A DNA stretch of 48,661 bases, taken from Gemmatimonadota bacterium. GTDB lineage: Bacteria; Gemmatimonadota; Gemmatimonadetes; Longimicrobiales; Gaopeijiaceae. Positions within the stretch are counted from its first letter, which is position 1. The number at the start of each line of letters is the position of its first letter. A model generated the notes under the pieces. That model did not search any database. It was not told the DNA's origin and worked only from the letters and a program-made list of their open reading frames with translations. Made by a program: the position numbers and the translations under genes. Below are positions 32,501 through 39,143 of the stretch, piece after piece. Where the stretch lies: positions 1 through 48,661 of the forward strand of contig JAJEBR010000047.1 in the NCBI GenBank assembly GCA_022822445.1, written 5' to 3'.

Positions 32501-33413
32501 AGGGCCACTCAGACACCTCGTAGGGCTGTCCGCACTCCAGCGTCGAGAGTATCCATTCCGTAGCGTAGGCGTGTCGGAGGTCAGGATCGTGTGGCCATTC
32601 CTCGGCTCGTGGGTGTTTGGCGAGATCGATGGCAATGACCTTGCGCTCCTGCAGCATCCGGCGTGTCGGCTCTGAGAGATCCAAGTAGCCAGCCAGATAG
32701 ATCAGCGGTGCAGCCTCACCCAGATTATCGCGCACCCAGCCTGACCATTGGAGGAAGTTGGGATCATTGCCGGAAAAGCCGATCAGGAAGAAAACCGTCT
32801 CCATCATTGCCTGTTGGACAGTGCTGACGAGCGGCGCGAAGAGGGACGGATACCGACGATAGTCTTCGTCGGTCAGAATGAGGCGCGAGTGCCGCAATGA
32901 CCCATGCAACTTGACAATGCGAGGTCGTGCACTAAAGGGTATGTCCTCCTTACTCCTCACAACCGTGTACGCGCGATCTGAGGCATGTTCACGTGTCCGT
33001 TCCAGCAACCTGTCCCAGTTTGTGGTGAAGACATCGGCCCACGGAAGGCGGAGCAGTCGCTTGTGGGCTTCTCCCGGCCTGAAGTCATCGTCGGGCACGA
33101 GCTTTCTCAGCGTGTGCTGCAAGTCCTTTACGCCAAATGTACCCTCGTATTCTTCGGCCAACCTCAGGATCCGCTCCGGCGGCAGCTTTCTGGTTTGTGG
33201 GTCTACATCTTTCCTGATGTCTCGTTCGGGATAGAGCTCGATGTGCAGGACGCCCGCAATGTCGTCCAACATGGGGAGCGGCTTGCAGTGCTCTTGGAGT
33301 CCTCGGGCATTTCGACTAAACCCACTTCCCACCATGACCGATGCACCGGCACCTGCGGGCTGCCAAAGGGCCTTGCGAACCTTGTTGATATGACGCTGGT
33401 CTGGAACCGTCAT
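29526..33413 (-). CDS. SIR2-domain defence protein, 1295 residues
   Basis: The N-terminal SIR2-like fold has the nucleotide-binding motif VMVGSGFSRNA (residues about 27-36), TTNWD (130-134) and the catalytic His in KLHGS (H170). FLIGFSGNDPNFLQW follows. Some 900 residues of mostly helical, repeat-like sequence make up the rest. Large SIR2 proteins of this design (DSR-type and relatives) deplete NAD when phage infection is sensed by the C-terminal part; that role is inferred here. The ATG at 33413 overlaps the pglX stop (ATGA), so it is translated with the BREX operon. Its base composition is visibly less GC-rich than pglX 5' half or brxC, consistent with separate acquisition. Confidence 0.88.
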   Translation of the reverse strand: MTVPDQRHINKVRKALWQPAGAGASVMVGSGFSRNARGLQEHCKPLPMLDDIAGVLHIELYPERDIRKDVDPQTRKLPPERILRLAEEYEGTFGVKDLQHTLRKLVPDDDFRPGEAHKRLLRLPWADVFTTNWDRLLERTREHASDRAYTVVRSKEDIPFSARPRIVKLHGSLRHSRLILTDEDYRRYPSLFAPLVSTVQQAMMETVFFLIGFSGNDPNFLQWSGWVRDNLGEAAPLIYLAGYLDLSEPTRRMLQERKVIAIDLAKHPRAEEWPHDPDLRHAYATEWILSTLECGQPYEVSEWPSPRGDGFCPERNPALQPIVANVSTEPRKESIEPSAKASTADRLRVATETLGVWAHNRECYPGWLVAPSGTRRDLRISTERWTPFILEQLSGIEASDRLAAVREIIWRHELVLMRLPDDLVAAAQEVLNAVDYQERTVYGDRVKDADWPLIQRSWCNVSMALVTEARYRLDAAEFEDRITSLEPFCGDDPNIKHRMCHERGLWAAWSLDYEALSQLLDEWHTTECDPAWMMRKSGLLREVGRDDEAVLLVERALSEIRAMPHSTGDVTRPSREGWALWSMANRAGIANVQDRWSQLSSVNCDPSMELHYLRNALARNRRDEATPQFDLGMPPKKPPRRTERQLREAAYRSIRLSEVAGLPLFIGRRWSIDSTDISAHLIKLASERLATSDPAVAMRQLLRVARYDKDEALLRVLARDRVAALSVQSSRELAAASRRLLAYAHPRIEAPAPERDMQGTEQTRVAMEALSRFALRLDGGDAEGLFHDALALYTDATIVSEILVHEALGNMLRRCWASLSDEQRTDHILDMLDAPIAGMDGPATERQWFPEPADILSSSDVPPPRSHDNEERWRAVVEIVIRSLGAEGMARERAAKRLFILTMGDRLTESEATRAAIVLWEKDGVRSSELPLKTSLHDFVFMVLPEPSVDIATERFRHKWLRGDPKKLRLTNMHYSGAVGLSVIHNDPQQADDILWQLGASIPFLRRHGRALELTEREKAYLTGVIGRWAETNVRIPPSSLDIDGLRQSVFKQSLGGACYGLSWILTEVELPSSRAEQLYEKVGDLNDIGVPAYGILPGIANALPARRDEISLLMSTALVSDDVKIAGSAVHSLRRWIVWAGDPDIAFAAPPEHLIREIGVSIATRRQAILAEALYAAKWIFERGIDHQKDIIRELVCQGLGYLAEELRYDREVAAEGGLDIPLVRWRCIQVAKVLAHGGWDGEPAVRRWLEIGRDDPLPEVRHVADRWYREENRSEYGARNGKESPESGESEAS

Positions 33414-36400
33414 GCTGTATCCCCTTGGTTTCGGACGCGACATCGAGCCGCTCTCTTGCATGATGTCGTGTAGTGCAGGCCATTCCAGCGATTGCCGTCG
33501 AATTCCGCTTCCGGCGCCGCCATGAAGTCAGTCCGTTGGTCTACGCTTCCGTCACCCGGAGACCCCCAGAACCACGGGAAGTCCTCGCGCGGCCGCAGCT
33601 CCTCGGGCTCCTTCCCCCTGTCCTTCTTCCAGGTGATGTTCGGCTTCCACCGCAGAATGCCCGCACCCGCCCGTCCCCCTCTCCGCAGCGACGCCCGCAT
33701 GAAGGGGCGGATGTTCAGCCGTATGCCGTCGTCGATGTTCGGCTCCCAGCCAACGGCCTGCCCGTGCAGCGGCCGCCACCTGACGAAGATGTCGTATGGA
33801 GGTTCGCCCGTGAGGATGAGACCGAGCTGCTCCTGCAGGTCAAGCGCCGCTGCGAGACGTGCGTCCGCGCCGGGTACGCCCTCGCTCTGCTCGGTCCGTT
33901 GGCGGTCAATCCACTCTCCCAAGTAGGCGAAGTTGAGCGATTCGAGGGTGCGGCGTCCTACCCCGTCGAGTCCGGCCAAACGGTGGTAGTTGACGAGCGC
34001 GTGGAATCCGTCTGGGCGGCCGTCCCAGACATGCCAGATGAACGGACGGTTGTGGAAGAGCGGGCAATGCTCACGGAAGAAGTCGTCGCGGAGCCAGATC
34101 TCCAAGGATTTCGGTGGCTTGCCCTTGGAGGGGGTGGCGTCGAGGAGGGCGCGTTCGGTGGCGGCAGACCATTGGTCCCCGTAGGCCGCGGCCAGTAGTG
34201 CGCGGAGGCGGTCGGATGCGCTGGCTTCTCCGCGAGCGACGGGAAGGCAGACGATGCCGTCGTTGTCCGCGAAATCGTCGAATGCCCGGCAATCATCCGC
34301 GACGATCCGCTGCTCCGGCGCGAGGCGCATGTCGGGATCGAGCTCGGCTGGCCAGCGGTAGCCGAGTAGACGCGCGACGGCGACCTGAAGGACGTTGCCG
34401 TCGATGCGTGGGGGGGCATGAGCCGTAGTCTTAGCGGTTTCGTCCCAAGTGACGCTGCGGCAAGGGTCGCCATGGAAGATCCATTGGGTGGGATCGTCGG
34501 TATAGGGTTCCGGGAGGCCGTGGGGGTATTGCTCGGTAGCGATCTTGTTCCAATGATCAAAGTCAAAAGGAACCTTGACAAGAGTGGGATAGGTTACTTT
34601 CAGCGATTGATCCAACATGCGCAAAAGCTGACCATACCGTCTGGACGTGCAAAACGAATAGATGGCCGGCAGCTGACGTGCGTCATTGGGTATGAGGATG
34701 CTTGTATTATCGTCAAAACTCTCTCCGCTGTACAATGTTACAGGGATTTGTCCGATTTGACTCACGGCGATTCCGACACGTCCCCAAGCTTCCAGCCCCG
34801 TAATCACAATGGGGACGCCGGTCTTCTTGAGTTCATGGAGTTGCCCAGCACCTCGCTCCCACAGCAGCACATTCCTGCGGCCACCGAACGTTACCGTGGA
34901 CGCTACCGTGCTCTGCTGCCATATCCACTTATTGCCGACGTTCGCCAACTCCCAGAAGGCTCGACCGAATCGCGCATAGTCGGTGGTAGATATTCCATGG
35001 TAACTGCTGGCGTAATCACTCAAAGGAGGATGTGGTGGAAGTGGAACTACCAACACCGCCGAATCCGGATTCCTCACCTGCTCACCCTGCTTCGACATCA
35101 CGACCTCAGCACGCCCGCGCAACAGCTTCGCCTTCTCGGCCGCCTTTATCGGGCGGCGGCCACTCGGCGCCGACACGTCCACCCCCGCCATTTCCCAGTC
35201 ACGAACCGGGCGCCCTTCCGAAATGACGTCGAGCGCGACGTTGACCACATGACCGCTGATCGTCTCGAACGCACCCGGCCCCAACCGCGCCACCACATTC
35301 CATGTCCGCCCCGTCAGCATCCTCTCGCGCAGCTTCCGGTACGTCTTCAGGAACAGCCAGTTCTGCGGCGACACGACCGCCATCGTGCCGTTGCGGCCCA
35401 GCCATCTGAAGATCCGTGACACGAAGACGGTCGCGATGTCCCCCCTGGCGTCGCCGTGATGCGTCTCCGCGAACGTCCGTAGCGCGGCCCCCTGCTTTCC
35501 GCGCGCCAGGAACGGCACGTTGGTCACGACAAGCGTGTACTCGCCCTGCAGGATCTCGGCCGCCCTCGCCATCCCGGCGGCCGCCATTACCCTCTCGTCC
35601 CGGCTCCTAGACCCTCTCTCGTGCCGGATGGCGGCGACGAGCGATTTCCGCAGCGAACTCAGATCGGCCTGAAAGAGGTCGTCGCCGACCAGAGATCCCG
35701 GGTCCAGCAGCGAGCCCAGTTCGGGAGCTTGGCTGAAGAGCTTGTGGAGCCCCACCATCGCCTGACGCACGGGACCGGTCGCGAGGGACGGATCCCGTCC
35801 GAACAGGTCGGGATCGGCGGCCAAGCCCGATGAGCCCTCGGCTCGCTCGGCCACCTGAATCCACTCCGCCTCCGATGCGTTCGGAGCCAGGCCCGAACAC
35901 GCGATGTTCAGTCGCGGCAACTCGACCGGGTCTCCCGCCATGCGCCAAGCCGCCAGCGCCAGGTTGAACGCCGCGATCTGCGTGCAGCGCGGGTCGATTT
36001 CGAGCCCGTAGAGGTTGTCGCGCAGAACGAGACGGATGGCCTCGCCGACCGAAACGCGCTCTTCGGCCACGCGCAGATGGACGAGGAGCTCGAACGCCTC
36101 CACGAGGAAATGGCCGCTTCCGCAACAGGGGTCCAGAACGCGAAGCTCCGCGGCCGAACCCGGCCACTCGGGAAAGGCGCCCGCCGCAGGACGCCAGGGA
36201 CCCGTCCGCTCACCATCCGCGTCCCTCTCACGCGCACCCCGCACGAAGCGCAGGTACTCGAACCGGTAGCCACCCGGTTCCAGCTCGACGGCCCGCCGCA
36301 GCTCCTCCTCGTCGTCCGCGTCGTCGGCCAGATCCCGGCGACCCGCGAGGACCTTCCCCGCCCGCCAGGCGCCTATGGTGTTGTGCAGCAGGAAGCGAAC

Positions 36401-37060
36401 CATGTAGCGCTCGGTGAAGAGCTGGGTGACCGCCGGAAGCTCGTCGGCACCGATCTTCGCACCGCTCCTGTTGACCTCGTCCTTCCGCTCGGCTTGCCAG
36501 AACTGGTAGGTCCAGCCGAGCGAGTCAGAGGCGGTGAAGACGGCCTCCGGCAGGGATTCGACGTGTCCCTCGAGCGCCTGCTGGGTCTCCGGGGGCAGCT
36601 TCAGGTCCAGCACCGGATCGTCCCGGTCGAAGATGCGGGGCAGCATCTCCTGTGCGCATCGTCCGGCGAACCCCCACGGATCCAGCCCCTCGTCGCGGGC
36701 GAGCTCGCGGCAATCGTCCAGAGAGATCTCGGCGCCGGACTCGGGTTCGATGAGGAGCCCGTTCTCGGCGAGAAATCGGGCGAAGAGCATCCGGTGCCAG
36801 TGCTCGTAGGCGACTTCGTGGGCGAGTCGCGAGATCTCCTGGGTGCCGGACTCGCGGTCGTGGCGGTCGCCGAGCTGGTGGGCGCGGTTGCGTAGGCGGT
36901 TTCGGAGGGACTGCTCGGAATCTGTCGAGGAGTCGAACGGGCGGCCAAGGTGGACCGCGAGGGACTCCAGCGACTGGCGGGCGCCCGCTTCGGCGGTGCG
37001 GCGGGCCTGCTGGATCACGCGGGCCAGCCGGGTGCGGAGGTCGGGGGGGAGGGGGGTCAT
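33410..37060 (-). CDS. pglX: BREX adenine-specific DNA methyltransferase PglX
   Basis: The 1216-residue protein has the PglX N-terminal helical domain and SAM-binding motif I LDPCCGSGHF (309-318). The catalytic motif is TNVPF (near residue 515), where other family members have NPPY/F. A long target-recognition region and the usual C-terminal FDGNRWNGLHY segment follow. It methylates the BREX non-palindromic site to mark self DNA. The segment encoded by about 34500-35000 (residues near 690-850) is clearly AT-richer than flanking sequence and matches the expected specificity region, suggesting exchange. The ATG at 37060 lies 56 bases after the RipA-like gene. The stop overlaps the SIR2 start. 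Confidence 0.93.
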   Translation of the reverse strand: MTPLPPDLRTRLARVIQQARRTAEAGARQSLESLAVHLGRPFDSSTDSEQSLRNRLRNRAHQLGDRHDRESGTQEISRLAHEVAYEHWHRMLFARFLAENGLLIEPESGAEISLDDCRELARDEGLDPWGFAGRCAQEMLPRIFDRDDPVLDLKLPPETQQALEGHVESLPEAVFTASDSLGWTYQFWQAERKDEVNRSGAKIGADELPAVTQLFTERYMVRFLLHNTIGAWRAGKVLAGRRDLADDADDEEELRRAVELEPGGYRFEYLRFVRGARERDADGERTGPWRPAAGAFPEWPGSAAELRVLDPCCGSGHFLVEAFELLVHLRVAEERVSVGEAIRLVLRDNLYGLEIDPRCTQIAAFNLALAAWRMAGDPVELPRLNIACSGLAPNASEAEWIQVAERAEGSSGLAADPDLFGRDPSLATGPVRQAMVGLHKLFSQAPELGSLLDPGSLVGDDLFQADLSSLRKSLVAAIRHERGSRSRDERVMAAAGMARAAEILQGEYTLVVTNVPFLARGKQGAALRTFAETHHGDARGDIATVFVSRIFRWLGRNGTMAVVSPQNWLFLKTYRKLRERMLTGRTWNVVARLGPGAFETISGHVVNVALDVISEGRPVRDWEMAGVDVSAPSGRRPIKAAEKAKLLRGRAEVVMSKQGEQVRNPDSAVLVVPLPPHPPLSDYASSYHGISTTDYARFGRAFWELANVGNKWIWQQSTVASTVTFGGRRNVLLWERGAGQLHELKKTGVPIVITGLEAWGRVGIAVSQIGQIPVTLYSGESFDDNTSILIPNDARQLPAIYSFCTSRRYGQLLRMLDQSLKVTYPTLVKVPFDFDHWNKIATEQYPHGLPEPYTDDPTQWIFHGDPCRSVTWDETAKTTAHAPPRIDGNVLQVAVARLLGYRWPAELDPDMRLAPEQRIVADDCRAFDDFADNDGIVCLPVARGEASASDRLRALLAAAYGDQWSAATERALLDATPSKGKPPKSLEIWLRDDFFREHCPLFHNRPFIWHVWDGRPDGFHALVNYHRLAGLDGVGRRTLESLNFAYLGEWIDRQRTEQSEGVPGADARLAAALDLQEQLGLILTGEPPYDIFVRWRPLHGQAVGWEPNIDDGIRLNIRPFMRASLRRGGRAGAGILRWKPNITWKKDRGKEPEELRPREDFPWFWGSPGDGSVDQRTDFMAAPEAEFDGNRWNGLHYTTSCKRAARCRVRNQGDTA

Positions 37061-37116
37061 GGGCTATGGCTCTACTCGGATTTCGGGGGAAGAACATTCC
37101 GCGTAGATAGGGAGGG

Positions 37117-37578
37117 TCATGGGGTGGACCCCCAGAGCCATGCACCGCACCCGAGTACTACGAGTGAGATTCCGAAGAACACCCACGGCACAGATTCCTC
37201 AACCATGCTAAGCCGCCGGTACCTACGCCGATCACGGCCCTCACCCAATAGCTCCCATTCGCGATCGAAGAACCGATATGACAACTTCGCTTCAAGCTCT
37301 CGTAGCGCCTTGAACTTTCCAGAATTGAGTTGTCTGTGCGATCGAAGCACCGAACGCCACGATACCGCCAGAAGAACACCGACCACTCCGGCGAGACAGA
37401 GAACGGGACCGACGTACTCCGCCTCCCCATCTATCCGTAGTAGAGCTCCACAGAACACCATCAGGGCGACAAGAAGGCTGACGTACAGACGATTGGCAGC
37501 GAGCCGTCGCTGGCTCACCTGGTCCGCAAGTGTCGCGTGCAGCTTGTATATCTCCATGAGTTCCTCACGTTTCTCCAT
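37117..37578 (-). CDS. RipA-like small membrane protein
   Basis: The 153-residue protein starts with MEKREELMEIYKLHATLADQ and has two close membrane helices (LYVSLLVALMVFCGALL and VGPVLCLAGVVGVLLAVSW). A conserved cytoplasmic stretch (RQLNSGKFKALRELEAKL, then EWELLGEGRDRRRYRRLSMVE) precedes a third helix near the C-terminus. This matches the RipA family of octameric membrane proteins and resembles SLATT-type two-helix effectors. Its ATG overlaps the TIR stop by one base (TGATG). A membrane-acting effector triggered by the TIR partner is a reasonable inference, not shown. The sequence is less GC-rich than the BREX core genes. Confidence 0.72.
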   Translation of the reverse strand: MEKREELMEIYKLHATLADQVSQRRLAANRLYVSLLVALMVFCGALLRIDGEAEYVGPVLCLAGVVGVLLAVSWRSVLRSHRQLNSGKFKALRELEAKLSYRFFDREWELLGEGRDRRRYRRLSMVEESVPWVFFGISLVVLGCGAWLWGSTP

Positions 37579-37988
37579 CAGTCCAATTCCCGAATCGCGT
37601 CGACAATGCTCTGGGTGTTCCAGCGAACGATTCGATCAGCCGCATGTTTCACCGGAACGGATGTCCGCTGACTCCCCCGAGGCAGGATCGCGATGATCGG
37701 TTTCCGCTTGGCGAATCCAGACGACGCCAGATCGATCTCGATATCGATCCATTTGCTGTACGTCGCGTACACACCCGCGAGGACGAGCACGACTCCGCAG
37801 GGCATCATCTGTTGGCGAATTGCCGCCCGAAGCGCGCTCTTGCTCGGAGCCTGGTGAATGGGGTCGTAGCGCGGAACGGAGTAGTTGCGGAACCGGAAGT
37901 ATGATCTCTTCCTGAGGAGCGCCACGAGCCGGTCATACTCATCCGAATAGGTCCAAGAATGGCTGATGAAGAGGTGATGGGTTCTCAT
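37578..37988 (-). CDS. TIR-like protein of the MTH538/ThsB type
   Basis: The 136-residue protein begins HHLFISHSWTYSDEYDRLVALL, the first strand and BB-loop region of the MTH538 TIR-like (DUF1863, ThsB) family. It contains the expected catalytic Glu in SKWIDIEIDLA, with KPIIAILPRGSQ as a later strand. ThsB-type TIRs make an NAD-derived signal upon phage sensing in Thoeris. Here the partner is the overlapping RipA-like membrane gene instead of an adjacent ThsA. The ATG at 37988 is supported by GGAGG about seven bases upstream; 20 codons of open frame before it lack family features. A SIR2 protein lies two genes further along. Confidence 0.85.
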   Translation of the reverse strand: MRTHHLFISHSWTYSDEYDRLVALLRKRSYFRFRNYSVPRYDPIHQAPSKSALRAAIRQQMMPCGVVLVLAGVYATYSKWIDIEIDLASSGFAKRKPIIAILPRGSQRTSVPVKHAADRIVRWNTQSIVDAIRELD

Positions 37989-38359
37989 GTCGTCCTCCGA
38001 GGGAGAGTTGAGATGGATTGGTAGCGGCTGTCCGGTCGCGTATCGCAAACCAGCAAGGTTGCGGTGGTGTTGTGCGAGGCGATTCCCGACCTATCGAGGC
38101 GCTTCGCTCGGTCGTCAGTCATTTTCGATCCGCCTCCCGGTCTGTCGTCGGAGCGCCTCCCCCGGACTGCGCTTGCTTGCACGATCACCGGGTCCTCCCG
38201 CAAGAGCACGAAGTAAAGCACAGTTGACATAATGTCACGTGAACATTACATCGCGGACCGCCGGAATATGAGATCATGGATTCGCCTCCAGCCCACCCAT
38301 AAGCCACACGTCGCCAAGAGCGCCCCGAGTTGGAGCGACACGTCCTTCGCACGTAGTGA
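37989..38359. other. Non-coding gap upstream of the TIR gene, with palindrome
   Basis: About 370 bases without a recognisable gene, between the TIR start and a decayed HATPase fragment. It contains the perfect 13-bp palindrome TGACATAATGTCA (38225-38237), closely followed by CACGTG and an AT-rich patch. This is the likely promoter/operator region for the TIR-RipA-pglX segment. Confidence 0.45.
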
Positions 38360-38493
38360 ACCGTCATGTCGTCCGGCAGCGCTCCCGAGCTCGTCACCTC
38401 GATCCGGTCGCTGAACACCTCGAGCAGGATCTGCGTCCCGCACTCCACGTAGTCGCGGTGGACGACGGCGTTCACTGGAGCCTCCCTCTTCAT
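38360..38493 (-). pseudogene. Fragment of a RecG-like HATPase gene
   Basis: A minus-strand frame reads MKREAPVNAVVHRDYVECG, then ILLEVFSDRIEVTSSGALPDD. This is the GHKL-type HATPase signature found in AlbA_2/HATPase proteins. Neither the AlbA_2 domain before it nor the remainder after it is present; the frame runs on into unrelated sequence. It differs from the intact gene at 27761-29440, so it is a remnant of another member. Its ATG overlaps the RelE stop (ATGA), though this may be chance. Confidence 0.7.
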
Positions 38494-38765
38494 CGCCGAT
38501 ACACCTCGCGGCGGTGGCCGATAGCAGCGATGAGCACGGTGCGAGTGGCGTCCTCGATGGTGTAGATGATCCGGTAGTCGCCGGTCCGGATGCGAAGCAG
38601 CCCTTCGGAACCCTGGAGCCTTACGGCCTGGGGCGGTCGCGGGGCCGTTGCAAGTCCGTCGATCGCCCGGACGATGCGGCGGCCTGCGGTCCGATCGACG
38701 ATCTTCCTGAGCGCCCGTTCGGCCGCGGGCTTCAGGTAGACGGTGTATCGCGCAACGTCGGTCAA
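38490..38765 (-). CDS. RelE/ParE-type toxin
   Basis: The 91-residue protein has the RelE/ParE fold pattern: YTVYLKPAAERALRKIVD, LRIRTGDYRIIYTIED and VLIAAIGHRREVYRR. RelE-type toxins cut mRNA on the ribosome; the closing GHRREVYRR is typical of that branch. It appears to start with TTG at 38765, overlapping the antitoxin stop (TTGA). With the Phd/YefM antitoxin it forms an addiction module inside the BREX operon, between brxC and the TIR gene. It looks intact. Confidence 0.85.
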   Translation of the reverse strand: MTDVARYTVYLKPAAERALRKIVDRTAGRRIVRAIDGLATAPRPPQAVRLQGSEGLLRIRTGDYRIIYTIEDATRTVLIAAIGHRREVYRR

Positions 38766-39025
38766 ACCGCACGGTCGTCCTGCAGAGCGAGCTCCGCCCT
38801 TATCTCGTCCCAGCTCCGCCGCCCTGGTTCCCCGAGCGCTTGCCGGGCCGCCTCGATGTCCATCCGGTCCTCGATCGCTTCGAGCAGCTCGAGGTCCTCC
38901 GGGCTGACGAGGGCCGCAACCGGCTTTCCATACCGCTCGACCGCGACCCGCTCGCCATGGTGGACCACGCGGTCGAGGAGGTCCGATATCGTGGTGCGTA
39001 GCTTGGTGGCGGCAACTCTGGTCAT
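38762..39025 (-). CDS. Phd/YefM-type antitoxin
   Basis: The 87-residue protein has the Phd/YefM N-terminal DNA-binding fold (MTRVAATKLRTTISDLLDRVVHHGERVAVERYG, then KPVAALVSPEDLELLEAIED) and a flexible acidic tail for toxin binding. The ATG at 39025 has GGAGGG about seven bases upstream; the 36 codons of open frame before it are not family-like. It begins 118 bases after the brxC stop, with an AT-rich patch (39058-39095) that probably carries its own autoregulated promoter. Confidence 0.87.
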   Translation of the reverse strand: MTRVAATKLRTTISDLLDRVVHHGERVAVERYGKPVAALVSPEDLELLEAIEDRMDIEAARQALGEPGRRSWDEIRAELALQDDRAV

Positions 39026-39143
39026 GGATGTTCCCTCCCTTCTCGGGGTGACCCGGTGTTTACGATGTCTACAAAATATACAACATATACACACCCCCGC
39101 ATGACGGCTCGGTCGTGCGCCGGGATGGACCATCGACCAGCCC

